Shown here in pieces: positions 1 through 12,147 of a stretch of 64,000 nucleotides of DNA; within the stretch, counting starts at the first letter, position 1, and every line of letters begins with the position of its first letter. Origin of the DNA: Pyrus communis (taxonomy: Eukaryota > Streptophyta > Magnoliopsida > Rosales > Rosaceae). The position numbers were made by a program, and so were the translations under genes. The stretch lies in contig NC_084816.1 of NCBI RefSeq assembly GCF_963583255.1, forward strand, positions 22,203,344-22,267,343. Direction: 5' to 3'. The notes beneath the pieces are model-generated. The model worked only from the letters and a program-made list of their open reading frames with translations, did no database searches and was not told where the DNA came from.

Positions 1-1466
1 TAATGCCCAAAAGCAATACCCTCCCTGCTTTGTTCAATACTTCTCTCACAACTAAGCAATTAGAATATGTCTTGATCATTGAATGAACTACTTCAGCTGA
101 GGGCAAGAATCTAGTATCTGTGGACACTGTGACTGAAATAATTCGTCCCCAAATTTCTCCACCTAAGGAGACCAACATCATATCTATTCTTTGTCTATAT
201 TCAGTAGAATTTCCAAATTCATTCATACAAGGAATTTTTTTTTGGAGCAACCGTATACCTGAATTTGGAGCCTCCACCCTTATCCCAAATGCCCTTGCAA
301 TAGCACATGTCACGATCGAACAACACAGCAACCTGAGTACCACATTTTATCAGACGGATTGAAGGCCAAAAAAGTCATCTCATCAGGCAACCCAAAGGGC
401 TTTGCTGTCACCAAAAAATTGTCTGCAGTAGAGGCTTTGCTGTCTCTAAATGTTTGTTCCCAGTAGACTTCAAATTAAAGAGGCCTGGACTAGATGTTCC
501 TCCTTTGTCACGTATCAACTCATGGAAGCCAAGCTTCAAATGCACAATAATACCATTTTTCATGAATTCACCACTAAAAACACGAAATTTAGAACTGTGA
601 GCATCTTTGGTTGGAACATTCAAATTAAAGAGCCCACAAATAAGTGAACTCCGGTGTTAGAAATCGTCGTATGATAGCCTAATTGAAGATCACAATCATT
701 TGTTGAGTGCGACCTTTCATCAAACACCTGAAGTGCAGGTGAATCAATTTCCATGAACCCATCTTCAGAAACATGAATTTTAAAAATGAAATCATGGGCC
801 AGGTCATTCTTGCAGTTAGATTCACGAATAGACTAAGGCATCGTTCTGAACTGATTCAATTTATCTCCAAAAGCAGTAGCCAAGCCGTTAGGGAATGCAA
901 AACCCAGAACGCAACCTTGGATTTCATGCAATCAGAATCAAGAACTGGAGAAACTATCACAGAATCTTCAACTTTCTTGTCGAGTAAACAAGGATGAGTC
1001 TTGGGCTTGTATCTTCGACGAAATTGAGAGAATAACTGATTCACTCTCTCTCGGGCTTGAATTTTTCCTCATGGAAGGATTGAAGCTTGAGACTGACTTG
1101 ATTCGATTTCACAACTGACATATGAGATGCCATTTTGATGAACAGCGGATGCGAATTGGGATCCGAATGGGTTGCATCTGACGTTTCACCGGGAAAACCC
1201 ATATCACATTTGTCCACAAAATCGCGGTACAATTTCTCGAATTGAACATCAGAAAAATCTTGGCGAGCTTCCATGGCGTCAAATCGCTGGATTAGCACAT
1301 TGAGAGTGTTGTTAATCGCAGCAAGATGGTTCTGAGATTCCATTGCTTTCTTCGTCAACGTACAAGTCATACGGCAACATAGAAGGGATTTAAGGATCAA
1401 GACTGGCTCGATACCAATGACAGACACTAATACAATCAAATATTCATTCACCCTTTGCATCTGCAC
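1..1466 (-). pseudogene. Unassigned, degenerate coding-like remnant
   Basis: Three stretches on the minus strand read like protein but lie in different frames. 1466-1041 is open for 141 codons and contains an amphipathic stretch with LIQRFDAMEARQ and YRDFVDKCDMGF. 623-408 holds KDAHSSKFRVFSGEF and LGFHELIRDKGGTSSPG. About 390-1 stays open to the window edge and contains RRIDMMLVSLGG-like and SMIKTYSNCLVVREVLNKAG-like text. The breaks between them could be introns or frameshifts. I do not recognise the family; the helical N-terminal segment is loosely gag-like. It sits where the third and later exons of the neighbouring VTE6 gene would be expected, so it may be an insertion in that gene. Confidence 0.3.
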
Positions 1467-1850
1467 ATATCTGAGCTTAAAAATCTGCGTGCAGGCTCAA
1501 GATCTCCAACTCAACAATTGAGACACCAGGGCTAACTAAGTGATGCCACCAGCCACTTGGCATCCTAACAGGATTAAACCTAAACACTATGTAGAAAATC
1601 ACCAGAGCATGTAAAGCTGAACTATGTATAAAATCTAATAAGCAAAGACGAAGAGACAGATGAACTATGACAATTTCAAAGAATAGACTATCAGAAGCCG
1701 TTCTGGGGTTGCTAATCATGTAATGCCAAAAAAAGGAACTCATAACCAAATATGACGTTATTAAGCATGGAATACCGATATTAGACCCATAACATCAGTT
1801 CTAATAACATGAACATGAGGAGCTTAATTCAACCAAACAGAGAAACTTAC

Positions 1851-2849
1851 GTGGTTTTGCCATATGCCTTTCCCATCTCACTCGAGACAGTATCACTTAA
1901 CTTAGTGCAGAAGCTGGCAACAAACCCTAGTTGCCAAAGCCGAGAATATCCGCTTCCTCCTGCTCCAAGTATTGTGAGGAAAGCACAAACACAGCCAGCA
2001 GCACTGGATCCAATGACACTGCCAGGGCCTCTCCGTCCTTTCCTCTTCTCGGCTACCCCCTCAGCCTCCTTCTGTTTCATTCTCACCTTTGTCACTGCCG
2101 TCCCCTGAAGATTTTGACAAAACCGCATTACAAAACATCAGAGATCAATACCGCTCAGAAATTAGATTCATTAATGAGCCTAATAGCGTGAAATTGTTAA
2201 GTTTACGAAGTTACAGATTTCATGCAAATCCCCTTAGACCTGAGTATCCACTGTCACTATGAAAGTTCAGCACCTTAACTTTTGCATCCCTCACTCAAAT
2301 TTCGAAGAAAAGAAAAACAAAAAATTTAACAAATATTATAAAAGAACAGAACTTTAAGGCGCAATTTCGTTTGATAGAGAAGGAATACCATATACCAATT
2401 ATCTTCGCTTAGTATTAAGGTCTAGTGGTATTCCTCTCTTAGGTATTCCCTTGATGGCGAGTTTGAATCCAATTATCAAAAAGCTATATGAAATTAATAG
2501 AATAACCAATTTATATCCAGGAAACAGTACAAAATAAAAACCCAGATAAAGTTAATATCCAACAAACGCTCAGGCACATAAAAGCAAGAGAAATTTTACT
2601 CACGATGACGAAGTACGTGGCCACCAGGAGAAACCCAGAAGACCCAAAAGCGCGCCAAGTGAGAGTACCGAGCAAGAAAGCAGCTCCAATGCCAGAGGCA
2701 GAGAGTCCGGAGACCAGGATTGGAGAACCCAGCAGAAAGATGAGGATGTTGCTGAGGACGGCGGACTGCCAGGTCGGAGGCGACGATTGGATCAAGCTCA
2801 TTGCCTGGGACACAGCACTCTGCACAATGGCTGCGGGAGGCCTGTTCAT
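1851..2849 (-). CDS. VTE6: Phytyl-phosphate kinase VTE6-like (DUF92/TMEM19 family), exons 1-2 only
   Basis: VTE6 phosphorylates phytyl phosphate to phytyl diphosphate in the chloroplast envelope for tocopherol synthesis (family knowledge). Exon 1 (2849-2604) encodes SSPPTWQSAVLSN, GSPILVSGLSASGIGAAFLL and LTWRAFGSSGFLLVATYFVI, hydrophobic membrane segments, and ends at a GTGAGT donor. Exon 2 (2104-1851) starts after CAG with GTAVTK in phase 0 and contains EKRKGRRGPGSVIGSSAAGC and SFCTKLSDTVSSEMGKAYGK, the signature of the family, ending at GTAAGT. No downstream exon is visible to position 1. The M at 2849 lacks a transit peptide; a transit-like stretch lies upstream in another frame, offset by a 4-base CAAA repeat just before the ATG. 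So this is either a broken fragment or a gene whose remaining exons lie left of the window behind a large insertion. Confidence 0.7.
2400..2486 (+). repeat. SINE fragment (tRNA-derived), inside the VTE6 intron
   Basis: An A-box-like GGTCTAGTGGTATTCC (about 2420) is followed about 35 bases later by a B-box-like GAGTTTGAATCC (2459-2470). The same layout recurs at 24583-24742 (-) and 62652-62813 (+). The piece lies in the intron between VTE6 exons 1 and 2. Confidence 0.5.
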
Positions 2850-3933
2850 TGTTTGTTTGGAGCGATTGTGGGGGTGAGGGTGGGTTGGGATCAGGAATTT
2901 TATGGGGAGGATGGGGATGGAGGAGGAGGAGGAGCGGTGGGATTGAGACTGGAATTAGTAAGGAATTGGAGGGTGTTTGGTGTGGAGGTGAGTTGACTAT
3001 GTCATTTCTTTTGTGTAATTTGGATGTGAGTTTGAGTGTCTGAAGAAAAAGTATTATTTGGGAAAAGTCCATATGAGGTGTCATTGAGATGTTTGTCTAG
3101 TAAAACGGTAACGTTAATAAGTTAAATAATTAATTGTTATTCGTAAGATAAATTAGTGAGATTAAATCAGTGTTAAAATGTATAAATATGATTATTTTTT
3201 CACAACTGCCCGTTAAAGAGTCATTTGCAATAATTAAGATATTTTTATTTAGATACTTGATTTTTCATTTTTATTATTTTATAATGAGTAACGAGGGAAT
3301 TTTCTTTTTTTTTTTAAAAAAAAAGTGACGAAAGAATTTAAATTTAAAACATCTTTCAACATTTATATGAGAAACATCCCAACAACAAAATCCAATTTAT
3401 TGAGTAAAAAAAAAAAGTTTTGAGAAACACAATACTAAACATTAATCAATTAAAATTCCGGTCTAAACATATTTCTCTTTTTAATTTCGAATTGCTTTAA
3501 ATTTGAATCACCCCATATTGTTGATCTGGACAAAAATATTCGGCATTTCAAGTAGTGAAAAACTGAAGCTAAGCTATGTTGGATAGAGAAGTATACCTCT
3601 TTTGATGCACCCAAGTTCGAATTATTCTTCTGTAATTTAGATAAATCTCTCTCTATTAATTTAAAGCTTGTATTTCTCTTATATAAGTTTTAAATATCTT
3701 CAACACGAATAAAAAGTTAAAAACTAAAGCCGAAAATTGTTGTAAAACTAACTTTGAGTTTGAAATGTTTGTAAAAAATAATTAACATAATTCGACCGAT
3801 GCGTTGCGTTTTGATCCATGTTCATCTGCAAGTCGACCATCTCATCCTATTTTATCAACGAACGCTCGGAAACCCAACCCCCAAAAACCCAACACAGAAA
3901 CAGTGGACTGAGTGAGAGAGCTGAGACACAAAG
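2850..3933. other. Intergenic, AT-rich, between divergent VTE6 and RPL13
   Basis: No gene is seen. The first 230 bases are the pyrimidine-rich leader of VTE6 read on the minus strand. The rest is AT-rich with A/T runs. About 3595-3690 holds a GTTCGAA B-box-like site and may be a decayed SINE. The last 100 bases are the probable RPL13 leader. Confidence 0.5.
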
Positions 3934-6900
3934 ATGTCCGTACTCTCGCTCGCAGCTTCATCTTCTTCTTCCTTGCTCTCATTCTCCTCCACTTGCTCTT
4001 CTTCCCCAAAACCCCCATTCTCCTCCTCTGCAAAACCCGCCCTTAAAACCCCATTTGTCGGGTTCTCGGTGGCGCCACCGCAAAAGCTCTGGTTTCCCTC
4101 CACCACCGACCTGAGCTTCAACAATGAGGGAAACACACGGCGGAGCTTCGAGATCTTCAGCAGCAAGACTGAGGACTTCGTTCGGGTCCCTTTGGATCAG
4201 CGATGGATGTATGAAGACTACGAAGTCGACGGCCCTGTATGTACTCACACTCACTTTCTCTCTCCATACATACATACATACATAAAGGAAGGTACTTTTT
4301 CAATTTTGTTTCTGAAAATTTTGAGTTAGAAATGTGGACCCAGTAAGCAAAGCAGAAAAATGATCTGAATTTTAATGGTAGGTGTGCTCAAGACTTGTGC
4401 TTCATGCTTAATTCCTATGTAATCTCCAATTTCGTAAGCCTGTTTAGTATAAACTGTAACTTATTTAGTCTTCCATGTGAAATATTGAGACCAATGGATA
4501 GTTTTCTAAAGGATACTTGGTAGATTTTGAATGTCAGAAACTTCTACTAATTTCTTCGAACACCGTTATTGAGTAAATGTTTTCAGCCTGTTTATAATAT
4601 TATAACATGCATTTTTATTACATGTTGTTTAAATATGCTCTCCTAGAAGTTATTGATGTCGATATATACTTTTCTTCGAGGGCAATATCAAAATGTACTT
4701 AGGTCCTTATTCAGGTTTTCCACTCTTTCTCCAGGACATTTGGAATAATACATGGTATCCAAAAGCTGCAGACCACGTGAATACTGACAAACCGTGGTTT
4801 ATCGTTGATGCCACAGACAAGATTCTTGGACGAATGGCATCCACAATTGCCATTTACATCCGCGGGAAAATTTTGGCAACCTACACCCCCAGTGTGGACA
4901 TGGGGGCATTTGTCATTGTGGTATGTGGAGTTTCTAGTCATGCACAAGCATTTTCTTCATTGTAATTGCTGTAGATGCAGACTATATTACAATCTTCCTT
5001 TTACTTATATGGTAGTGGCTGAGGAGTGAGGAGTGGTCCTTAAGGTTCTAGATCACTGTCTAGTCCTTACGTGAGATCATTGAAAATATATTATACATTA
5101 TGGTGTCTTTTTCTTTGTTTAACATGTTGGCTTGGTAAATATTGAGAGCATGGATATACCATGAGGTACGTCCTCACAATTTACTTTAGTTTATGTTCAT
5201 TGGGTGGTTAGTTGTATAATTGTCGGAATCAAATAAGCATCTTCAATGTTAGATTATTATGTCATAATTATAATAGTGTTTAGATTATTGTGCAATCCAT
5301 TTGGATATAGGTAACATGTTTGACACAATGGGGAATATTCCTTATGCTGAGATTTCTTTTCAGATCTTGTTTAAAATCGTATTTGCATGCATCTGTATGC
5401 TTTCTTCCATGTGCCCATGTACATTAAAGCTGATTAGTCTCTGTCTCAATTTAATCTGCTAGTTTATTTCTGTATATTTCGATTTGTTTGGTTCCGTCAC
5501 CATTTTGTCAAGACTTGGGCTTCGTAATTTGTTTTGAAGGTGCTCCATGCCTATCTGGAAGATTAGAATATTTAAAATCCAAATAGCTGGGATTTATTTA
5601 AGCCTCTAGTTAGATGCCAACTGCCAAGTGAGATTTTTATATGCGACTTCTGAGAAATGGCTTTCGTTACTGATATTGATAGCGTTAAGGAGCGAAATTG
5701 GTACAAAATCCACAAAATGAGGTACTGTCAGTGTTTCCTGGTCTACTTATATAATTGCCGATTGAGTCTACTTTTATAGTTTCAACTATACAATGTGATG
5801 ATAAAACTGATAAAGACTCAACCACAGATGCCATTTAGTATATTAAATTTTTAAAACTGCTTATGGTCTAGGTTTGTATAGAATGTAACTAGGCTAAGAA
5901 ATAGCTTTCTAGTGAGAACCGCCTTTTCCTTTATTGTTCATTGTTTTCTTCTCTGCTTGTTGTTATTCTGGTTGAAAATGGCTGATGTGTTTATTTGTCA
6001 TGCTGTTGAGATTCTGGTTATTTAGGTTGTATTTCGAGTGGACTCCACTTCCCATTTCTTTCAATATGTCCTTTCTGTTGGAGTTTGAGACCCTCTTGTC
6101 CCACATTGGTCAACATTATTTTTTCTTAGTAATTAGAACTTGGACCATTTGGAAATGGATTGAAGGCTTGGGCCTTATGGTTGTGTGAATTAGGCTTGAG
6201 GATTATGCTATAATATTAATATTAATTAATCAAGACAAGGGCCTTGGGCCTTGGGGCACTTGGGGCCAAGGAATTAAAATTAATCTGATCAATTAGTTTT
6301 AATTTCGAATTAAGTTTTTAATTAAATTAATTAAAAACGTTTTGATTAATAGACACAACTCTTTGGAAATAGTTGTATCTTTTTGGAAAGAGCTGTATAC
6401 ATCCAAAAGGTGTTTGAAGAGGTATGAAAGAGCCTATATAACTGGAGTCCTCATTTCCATCAATCATTATCTATTCTTCTTCCTCCTTATCTTCCGTACA
6501 AACTTTCCAGAGAGTAAACACACAAAGCAATTCGCTAGAGTTCTATAATCCAGTGCGGGTTGTAGAATTAGGTAGTTGTATCCTGGTCGAGCAGACGTTG
6601 TAGAACCACAAGCACACGAGTGGGACGGAAATACTGTTCGAAGGACATAGCGTTTGCGCTAGCCGCTACCTTCAATTCATTCAAGTTAGTATCATATTAT
6701 TTTTTTGTAATTATTGTGTTATTGCATTTTGTATTGCAAGTATTTTTGAATAATAAAGTATAAGTATTTCGTTCTGTATTTCTGTTATTTTATTGTTTCT
6801 AAATTGTTCTCCAACACTTTCTGTTTGCTAGAGGAAAGGAAGTCTTTTTGAAGTGCCGGTTACTGCGTAGGCTTTTAACTGTTCTCCAAATATATCTTCA

Positions 6901-7968
6901 ATCCTTTTCCACCATTAGTGGTTTTGAGTTATCTTTACGTTTCGACTTTTTTTTATACTTTGTCCACCATCCCCTTGGTGTTTGTTAATATTTTGTCTTG
7001 ACAAATATCGAAAGAATTTCTCTCAGTCACACACAAGTTGGAAAGGAAAAGAAGGCAACCAGGGATTGAGCAAAGAAGAAATGCACAAATCTTAACAAAT
7101 ATTAAGTATCTACCCTGAATGTAGACTGAAAGAGTCTTAAAACCTTTCGGTTTTGAAAAATTAGCTTTAAATCATTTTTGTATTCTCAGTTGTGTATGCT
7201 TTACACTGTGGGCTGGCCCGAAAATGCTTTACTCAAACTTTGGGTTTCTAACAGATCAGTGTTTTTTTTCCGAGTGTTATATTGCTGTTCTCTCTGGTTT
7301 TCAAGGTTCTGGAATTTGCTTAACTTCTACTTCTTTTCATTTTTCTCTTATTTTGGCTTGCAAATACTTCTATGCTATGGTGGATGATTGTGTCGAAATT
7401 TATAGGTAAATGCTGAAAAGGTTGCCGTATCTGGCAAGAAAAGGAACCAAAAACTCTACAGGAGGCATTCTGGACGACCAGGTGGTATGACAGTGGAAAC
7501 GTTTGACCAGTTACAGCAGAGGATCCCAGAGAGGATTATTGAACATGCTGTTCGTGGTATGCTTCCAAAAGGGAGGGTGAGTTCTTTTACTCAAAGTTAT
7601 TCTCCTACATACATACGCATACACAAGTAAAGCTAGATATTTCATTTTGGTTTTGTATGATTGAAATGTTAAACATAGAGTTTAAATAGATGGAACTTGA
7701 AACTACGAAACTCATTCACAGCGAAAAAGTATATGCAAGTGATTCTCTCCGCATGACTGTTGTGCTCGGCTTTAGCATTGTTTTTCACTACCCAACTGTT
7801 CTGCATCATCTGTCTTGAATAGTTTCTTCTGAAACAAACTCTGTCGTGCAGCTTGGGAGAGCGCTTTTCAACCACCTAAAGGTGTACAAGGGGCCAGATC
7901 ATCCCCTTGAAGCCCAGATGCCAGTGGAGCTGCCGATAAGGGACAAAAGAATACAGATACAAAAATAG
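3934..7968 (+). CDS. RPL13: 50S ribosomal protein L13, chloroplastic (bL13c)
   Basis: Nuclear gene for large-subunit protein bL13c of the plastid ribosome. Four exons join in phase: 3934-4236, 4735-4920, 7406-7576 and 7852-7968, giving 258 aa plus stop; all introns are GT-AG. Residues 1 to about 50 are Ser-rich and basic, a typical plastid transit peptide, with an acidic extension before the L13 core. The core shows [66 protein letters not shown] and [19 protein letters not shown], diagnostic for L13. The tail ends [11 protein letters not shown], as in the plant plastid form. The start is the first ATG of the long exon-1 frame. Intron 2 (2.5 kb) carries a solo LTR. No lesion is seen, so the gene should be functional. 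Confidence 0.96.
6076..6816 (+). mobile_element. Solo LTR in RPL13 intron 2
   Basis: The element starts TGTTGGAG and ends CTCCAACA, perfect 8-bp inverted ends. It is flanked on both sides by CTTTC (6071-6075 and 6817-6821), a 5-bp target-site duplication. Inside are a TATATAA box (about 6435) and an AATAAA signal (about 6752) in the order expected for U3-R-U5. There is no internal region, so it is a solo LTR (741 bp) left by LTR-LTR recombination. It lies in the same direction as RPL13. Confidence 0.9.
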
Positions 7969-9012
7969 ATTTGAAGCTGAACTTAACAGTACTTTGGTTG
8001 TTAGAACCCGGCTTTTTTCGTGTTTATATATTTGAATATAGATGTCCATTTTCTACATCAGTCTTGGATGGTTGTTTGCTTCCAGTCTGGTATTGGAATC
8101 TGGCCGGAAGTTTGCGTAGGTTTCATTTGCTCTTATGTAATTGAACAAAAATTTGCAATCAATGTCGCAACACGTTTCAGCAGAAAAACTCTGTGCATGA
8201 CAGATGAGTATCGATATTGTCAAAAAAGTATGGACAATATGTTGTTGGCGGCAAAAAATTATCGACAACATGTTCGAGAGTCGTTAGTTTTGGTTAAAAA
8301 CATATTAAGAATGCATTTTCTGATTTTCTTGGTGGAAGTATGGTTAAGTAATTGTTCCAAATTCATGACAAGAAAAAGGAGCCAAGATTACACGCGAAGG
8401 GAAGTACCGATCCTGCAGTGGAGTGTTTCGTTAGGGTGTCATGAGACGTTGTACAAAGGCCATCGTGTTGCTTTTGGAAGGTTTCACACAGCTAATCAGA
8501 GCTTTTATTTTTTTATTTTTAATACAAACGATATTAATGGAGGCGGATTTAAATTTAGAATGTTGAGTGTAAAAGTAAATATTCTCAACAACTTGAATTA
8601 CAAATTATTTGCATAGTTATTTTGTTTTTAAATTTAAATTTTGTATTATTTGGAATTGGGATAAGCAACAAAGCTGTACAAATATTATGATCAGAATTAT
8701 TTTTCTTTATCATCATCTAAAAATTATCTCTAAAAACTTTTTATTTGAGTTGGAGACTATTTTGTCATTCATATCAATCAAAGAAATTGACGGTTTATCA
8801 TAAGGATGTGCTACTTGTTACCGCAAGCATTGATTTGTAGGCGCATATAGATTATTAAACTGCGCTCAAATTGAACGAATTTTTTTAGAGGTGATATTTA
8901 AATGATGATTAAGAGAATGAACAGTTCTCATTCATTATTTTACAGTGAAGTGATATTACTTTGAAAAAATAAGAACTTTTTTAGTGTGCTGGAACACATA
9001 TACATATTTTTT
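7969..9012. other. RPL13 3' region and AT-rich spacer
   Basis: The first few hundred bases are the probable 3' UTR of RPL13. An open frame of 198 codons (8020-8616) runs through it but resembles no protein and overlaps the UTR, so I do not call it a gene. The remainder is AT-rich. Confidence 0.5.
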
Positions 9013-9078
9013 ATGTCATTATACAAGTGGAATGACACTTGAAAATATTTCCCTCTACTTGTATAATAACAAATGACG
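9013..9078. repeat. Short MITE-like foldback, copy 1
   Basis: TTATACAAGT (9020-9029) is mirrored by ACTTGTATAA (about 9057-9066), with matching flanks (GTCA / TGAC). A second copy of the same family is at 16966-17050. Confidence 0.55.
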
Positions 9079-9245
9079 TACTGTCCATGGGTCTATAACT
9101 CACCGAGTTCCAAATGGACGCGTGTAGCAGCCTTTGATGCTTTCTTGTTCAATAGTTCATACCTTAATGTCAACTAACGTTTCATTTCTTTTATGTTAAA
9201 ACAAGGCACAGATACGTCATTACGTAGCGTTTCATACTAAAGAAA

Positions 9246-9386
9246 TAAAGGAAAACTAACGAAAAGTCCTAAAAAACTTTAGTTTTTAACGAAAATGACA
9301 AAATAAAGGTGTAAGTGAATAATACCAAGAGTGACTTTTCAAGGTAAAAATGTCCTTAACGTTAAAAGTGAACAATACCGGAGATA
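9246..9386 (+). repeat. Dispersed repeat family B, copy 1
   Basis: This block has ACTTTAGTTTTTAACG, AATAAAGGTG, GAATAATACCA and AAAGTGAACAATACCG in order. The same order appears, inverted, at 16728-16880. It is non-coding and probably an old non-autonomous DNA element. Confidence 0.55.
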
Positions 9387-9438
9387 TTTCATTAAAATTC
9401 CCAAGAAATAAAGACGTGTAAACGTGTAAAGTTTTATA

Positions 9439-10216
9439 TGTTGGAAATTTTATTTGGGTACTTCAGAATACTACTAGTCGTTTGACGTCTATATATTTAT
9501 TATGGCTTAATTCTCTCTTAAAGATGACTCCAATCAAGATCCAATCAAAGATCCAATCAAGATCCAATTCTAGCCGTTATAGTTGGTGGCCTCAATCAAC
9601 CATTCTTATTATGGTGATTACTCTTGCAATTTATTATTGGAGGAGGATTCTCTTACCTCTTATTCTCATTCTCTTTTCTTCCCTTCTTTCACGTATTGTT
9701 TTTTGCTAATCTCTATGAAAAAAGTTGAAGATTACAATCATTTCCTCTTCTTTCTTGTTCTATCTATTTGATTCATCATTCGTGAAAGCTTCATTATATT
9801 CTTCACCTCCTCCATACCAATGTAAAAATCGAGTTGTTCAACCAATCCAAGTATTGCAAGTGTACCCTTACAAAGATCATAGGTTGTTGTATTATGTGAG
9901 AGAGTTTGCAACATAATCGTGGTTCATGGAGCCTTGTGATTTGGAGTGCTACTTTTACAAGGACGTGGTCGTTGTATCTTGGGAGACATGCGCCGATCAA
10001 CCATGAGCACCGTAGTGGGGTGTAAGCTTGTCTTAAGGACAAAGTGTCCAACACTTGCCTTGACCGTATTTTCTAGGTTTTTGTAATCCATTATATCATG
10101 TTCATTTAACATTGGTTACTCATGTGCATGTATTAATTTTGATATATAATTGCATGAATTATTTCTTAAATTTTTATGTGATTTAATATTGCAATTAGAC
10201 CCTAATTTTTCCAACA
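9439..10216 (+). mobile_element. Probable solo LTR without target-site duplication
   Basis: TGTTGGAAA at the left end is the exact inverse of TTTCCAACA at the right end. A TATATATTT box lies at about 9490. The flanking five bases (TTATA and CTCGA) do not match, so this may be a recombinant product or an eroded insertion. It holds a small GATCCAATC tandem repeat (9536-9570). No coding region. Confidence 0.55.
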
Positions 10217-12095
10217 CTCGATGCCATCTCCTCTTCACAGAATAGTTAGGAAAAGGAGTAGGACAATGCACAGTATTTTCTTCGGTTCTAACGTCACAGC
10301 ACACACATGTGAGAGAGCGTATGTTAAGAGTGTGAATCTCACATCGGAAACTTTGCATATTCTTATAAGATATTTCCTATATTAATGTCAATTTGATTCA
10401 GTAATAGAACATCAAATTGTTTCATATTGTAGTAAAGATTAAAATAGGCGTGGTTCCTATTTAGTTTGTCATATATTTATTTTCTAGTTTTAGACTTTTA
10501 GTTGAATTATGAATACATTTCGCGCATAGCGTAACATAAGCCTAACCACACGGTGAGATATGTGTTGATGTATCTGTATGAGCATAAAGGTCAACACCAA
10601 TCACATGGCGAGGGCTAGAGCTCCAAACAAACAAAAGTTTCCTGAAACAGGGAATCCCTGAAACAAGCACGACTCCCCAGACAAAACATTCCGGGAAAGT
10701 TTTAATCAGAGACCATCACTGGCTCCTTGTGATTGTGATCTGATCTGACAAGTGTGGACTGGCCAAGCTTAATTTTGGTGAATGGCCAGAGCCAGGAATT
10801 CGTGTTAATTATTAATCCAAATTACCTGGTGTATACGAAATTAAACATCGTCATGCATGCATGTGAGAGCAACGTTAAAGGAGGAGATGCAGATGCACTA
10901 ATTGTTATAACATTATATCAATATTCCTTCCTTTTTTTTTATTTTTCTTATTTTTTTAATTATAATGCGACCAAGCAATCATTGGATTAACTGGAATAAA
11001 AAAAGAAGAAAAAATAATTATATTATAACGTACATTATAGCGTTTATTAATGGGAAATAATTAGTTCCCGTACATTTCATACATTCCTCAACAATGACTA
11101 TAGCTATGGCATATATTATCTCTTCATGGTCACGCCAATAATTAGTTATCAACTCAACGGATTTGCACATGCATGCCATTTTCGTGGGATACATTTACAA
11201 GTTTTATAATTCTTTGTTCACATGACAACCCTAGCTTGTCTAATCTTCTTTTATCCTCTGTTTTCTTTTGTTACAAACAATAGTGTTAGTCGGTTAAAGG
11301 AGGGGGGGGGGTGTTGTGGATGGAGATGTCAATGAAGATTGATCATTCATACCAGCAGAATGGACATTCATTATTGCTTTCCACCACTTAGGTAAACGGT
11401 AAACCGCCATCTGCTTTCCATCTAACTCATTAATTTAGACACATATTTTACTTCCAAGAAGATGATCTTTCATGCCACATATATTCACTTGTATATATTT
11501 GTTGTGCTACAGTTTATTCCGCTATTGATATCCTTGCTAAAAGTTAAGATTCACTGAAATAGATTGATATATAATTAATTTTACTGTTAAATAGTGATTC
11601 AAACTTGGGTCCTCAACAAACATGAAAAGAAATTTGAAAATATATATCCAAAACTAAGTTTAATTAAGATGATATGAGATCGATAATAATATCCAAAAAT
11701 AATTTTAGTTAACATCACCATAAAACATGTTGACCAATATGAGTATATATTCAAAACTTATTTATGCATATAATATTATTCACAACATTAACATGGGGCT
11801 GTTTGCCGATGGCTTGGGCTCACGACATGGCTTACTTATCTGATTAAATGATTGGAGGGCTTGAGATCGAAACCCCAAATCATGCCCTAACTCATGGAAG
11901 CAAGCAAAACACTAAGACCGGGAAGTAAAGTTGATGAAATCCTATTTTCTATTTCTGGTGAAGAAGGAAAATTAAAACATTAATAATACCAGGAATTTCT
12001 ATTGTTGCTAGATAGAAGCCTAGAAATATATAATTTTATCTTGTGTTACATTCAATGGGGATTGGAAGCTTCACATGCAATGTAGTCGCATGGAT
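10217..12095. other. Intergenic, no gene seen
   Basis: AT-rich spacer with no exon-like frame. A G-run microsatellite lies at about 11302-11311. I see no other structure. Confidence 0.5.
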
Positions 12096-12146
<51 letters not shown>

Positions 12147-12147
12147 A
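12096..12147. repeat. (CA)n-(TA)n microsatellite
   Basis: About 20 CA units run straight into about five TA units; likely polymorphic. Confidence 0.95.

Noticed and set aside
1809..2128. Plus-strand frames of 86-99 codons
   Set aside because: They are antisense shadows of VTE6 exon 2, whose minus-strand translation carries the family signature.
8020..8616. 198-codon open frame after RPL13
   Set aside because: It overlaps the RPL13 3' UTR, has no recognisable domain, and its composition is that of the AT-rich spacer.
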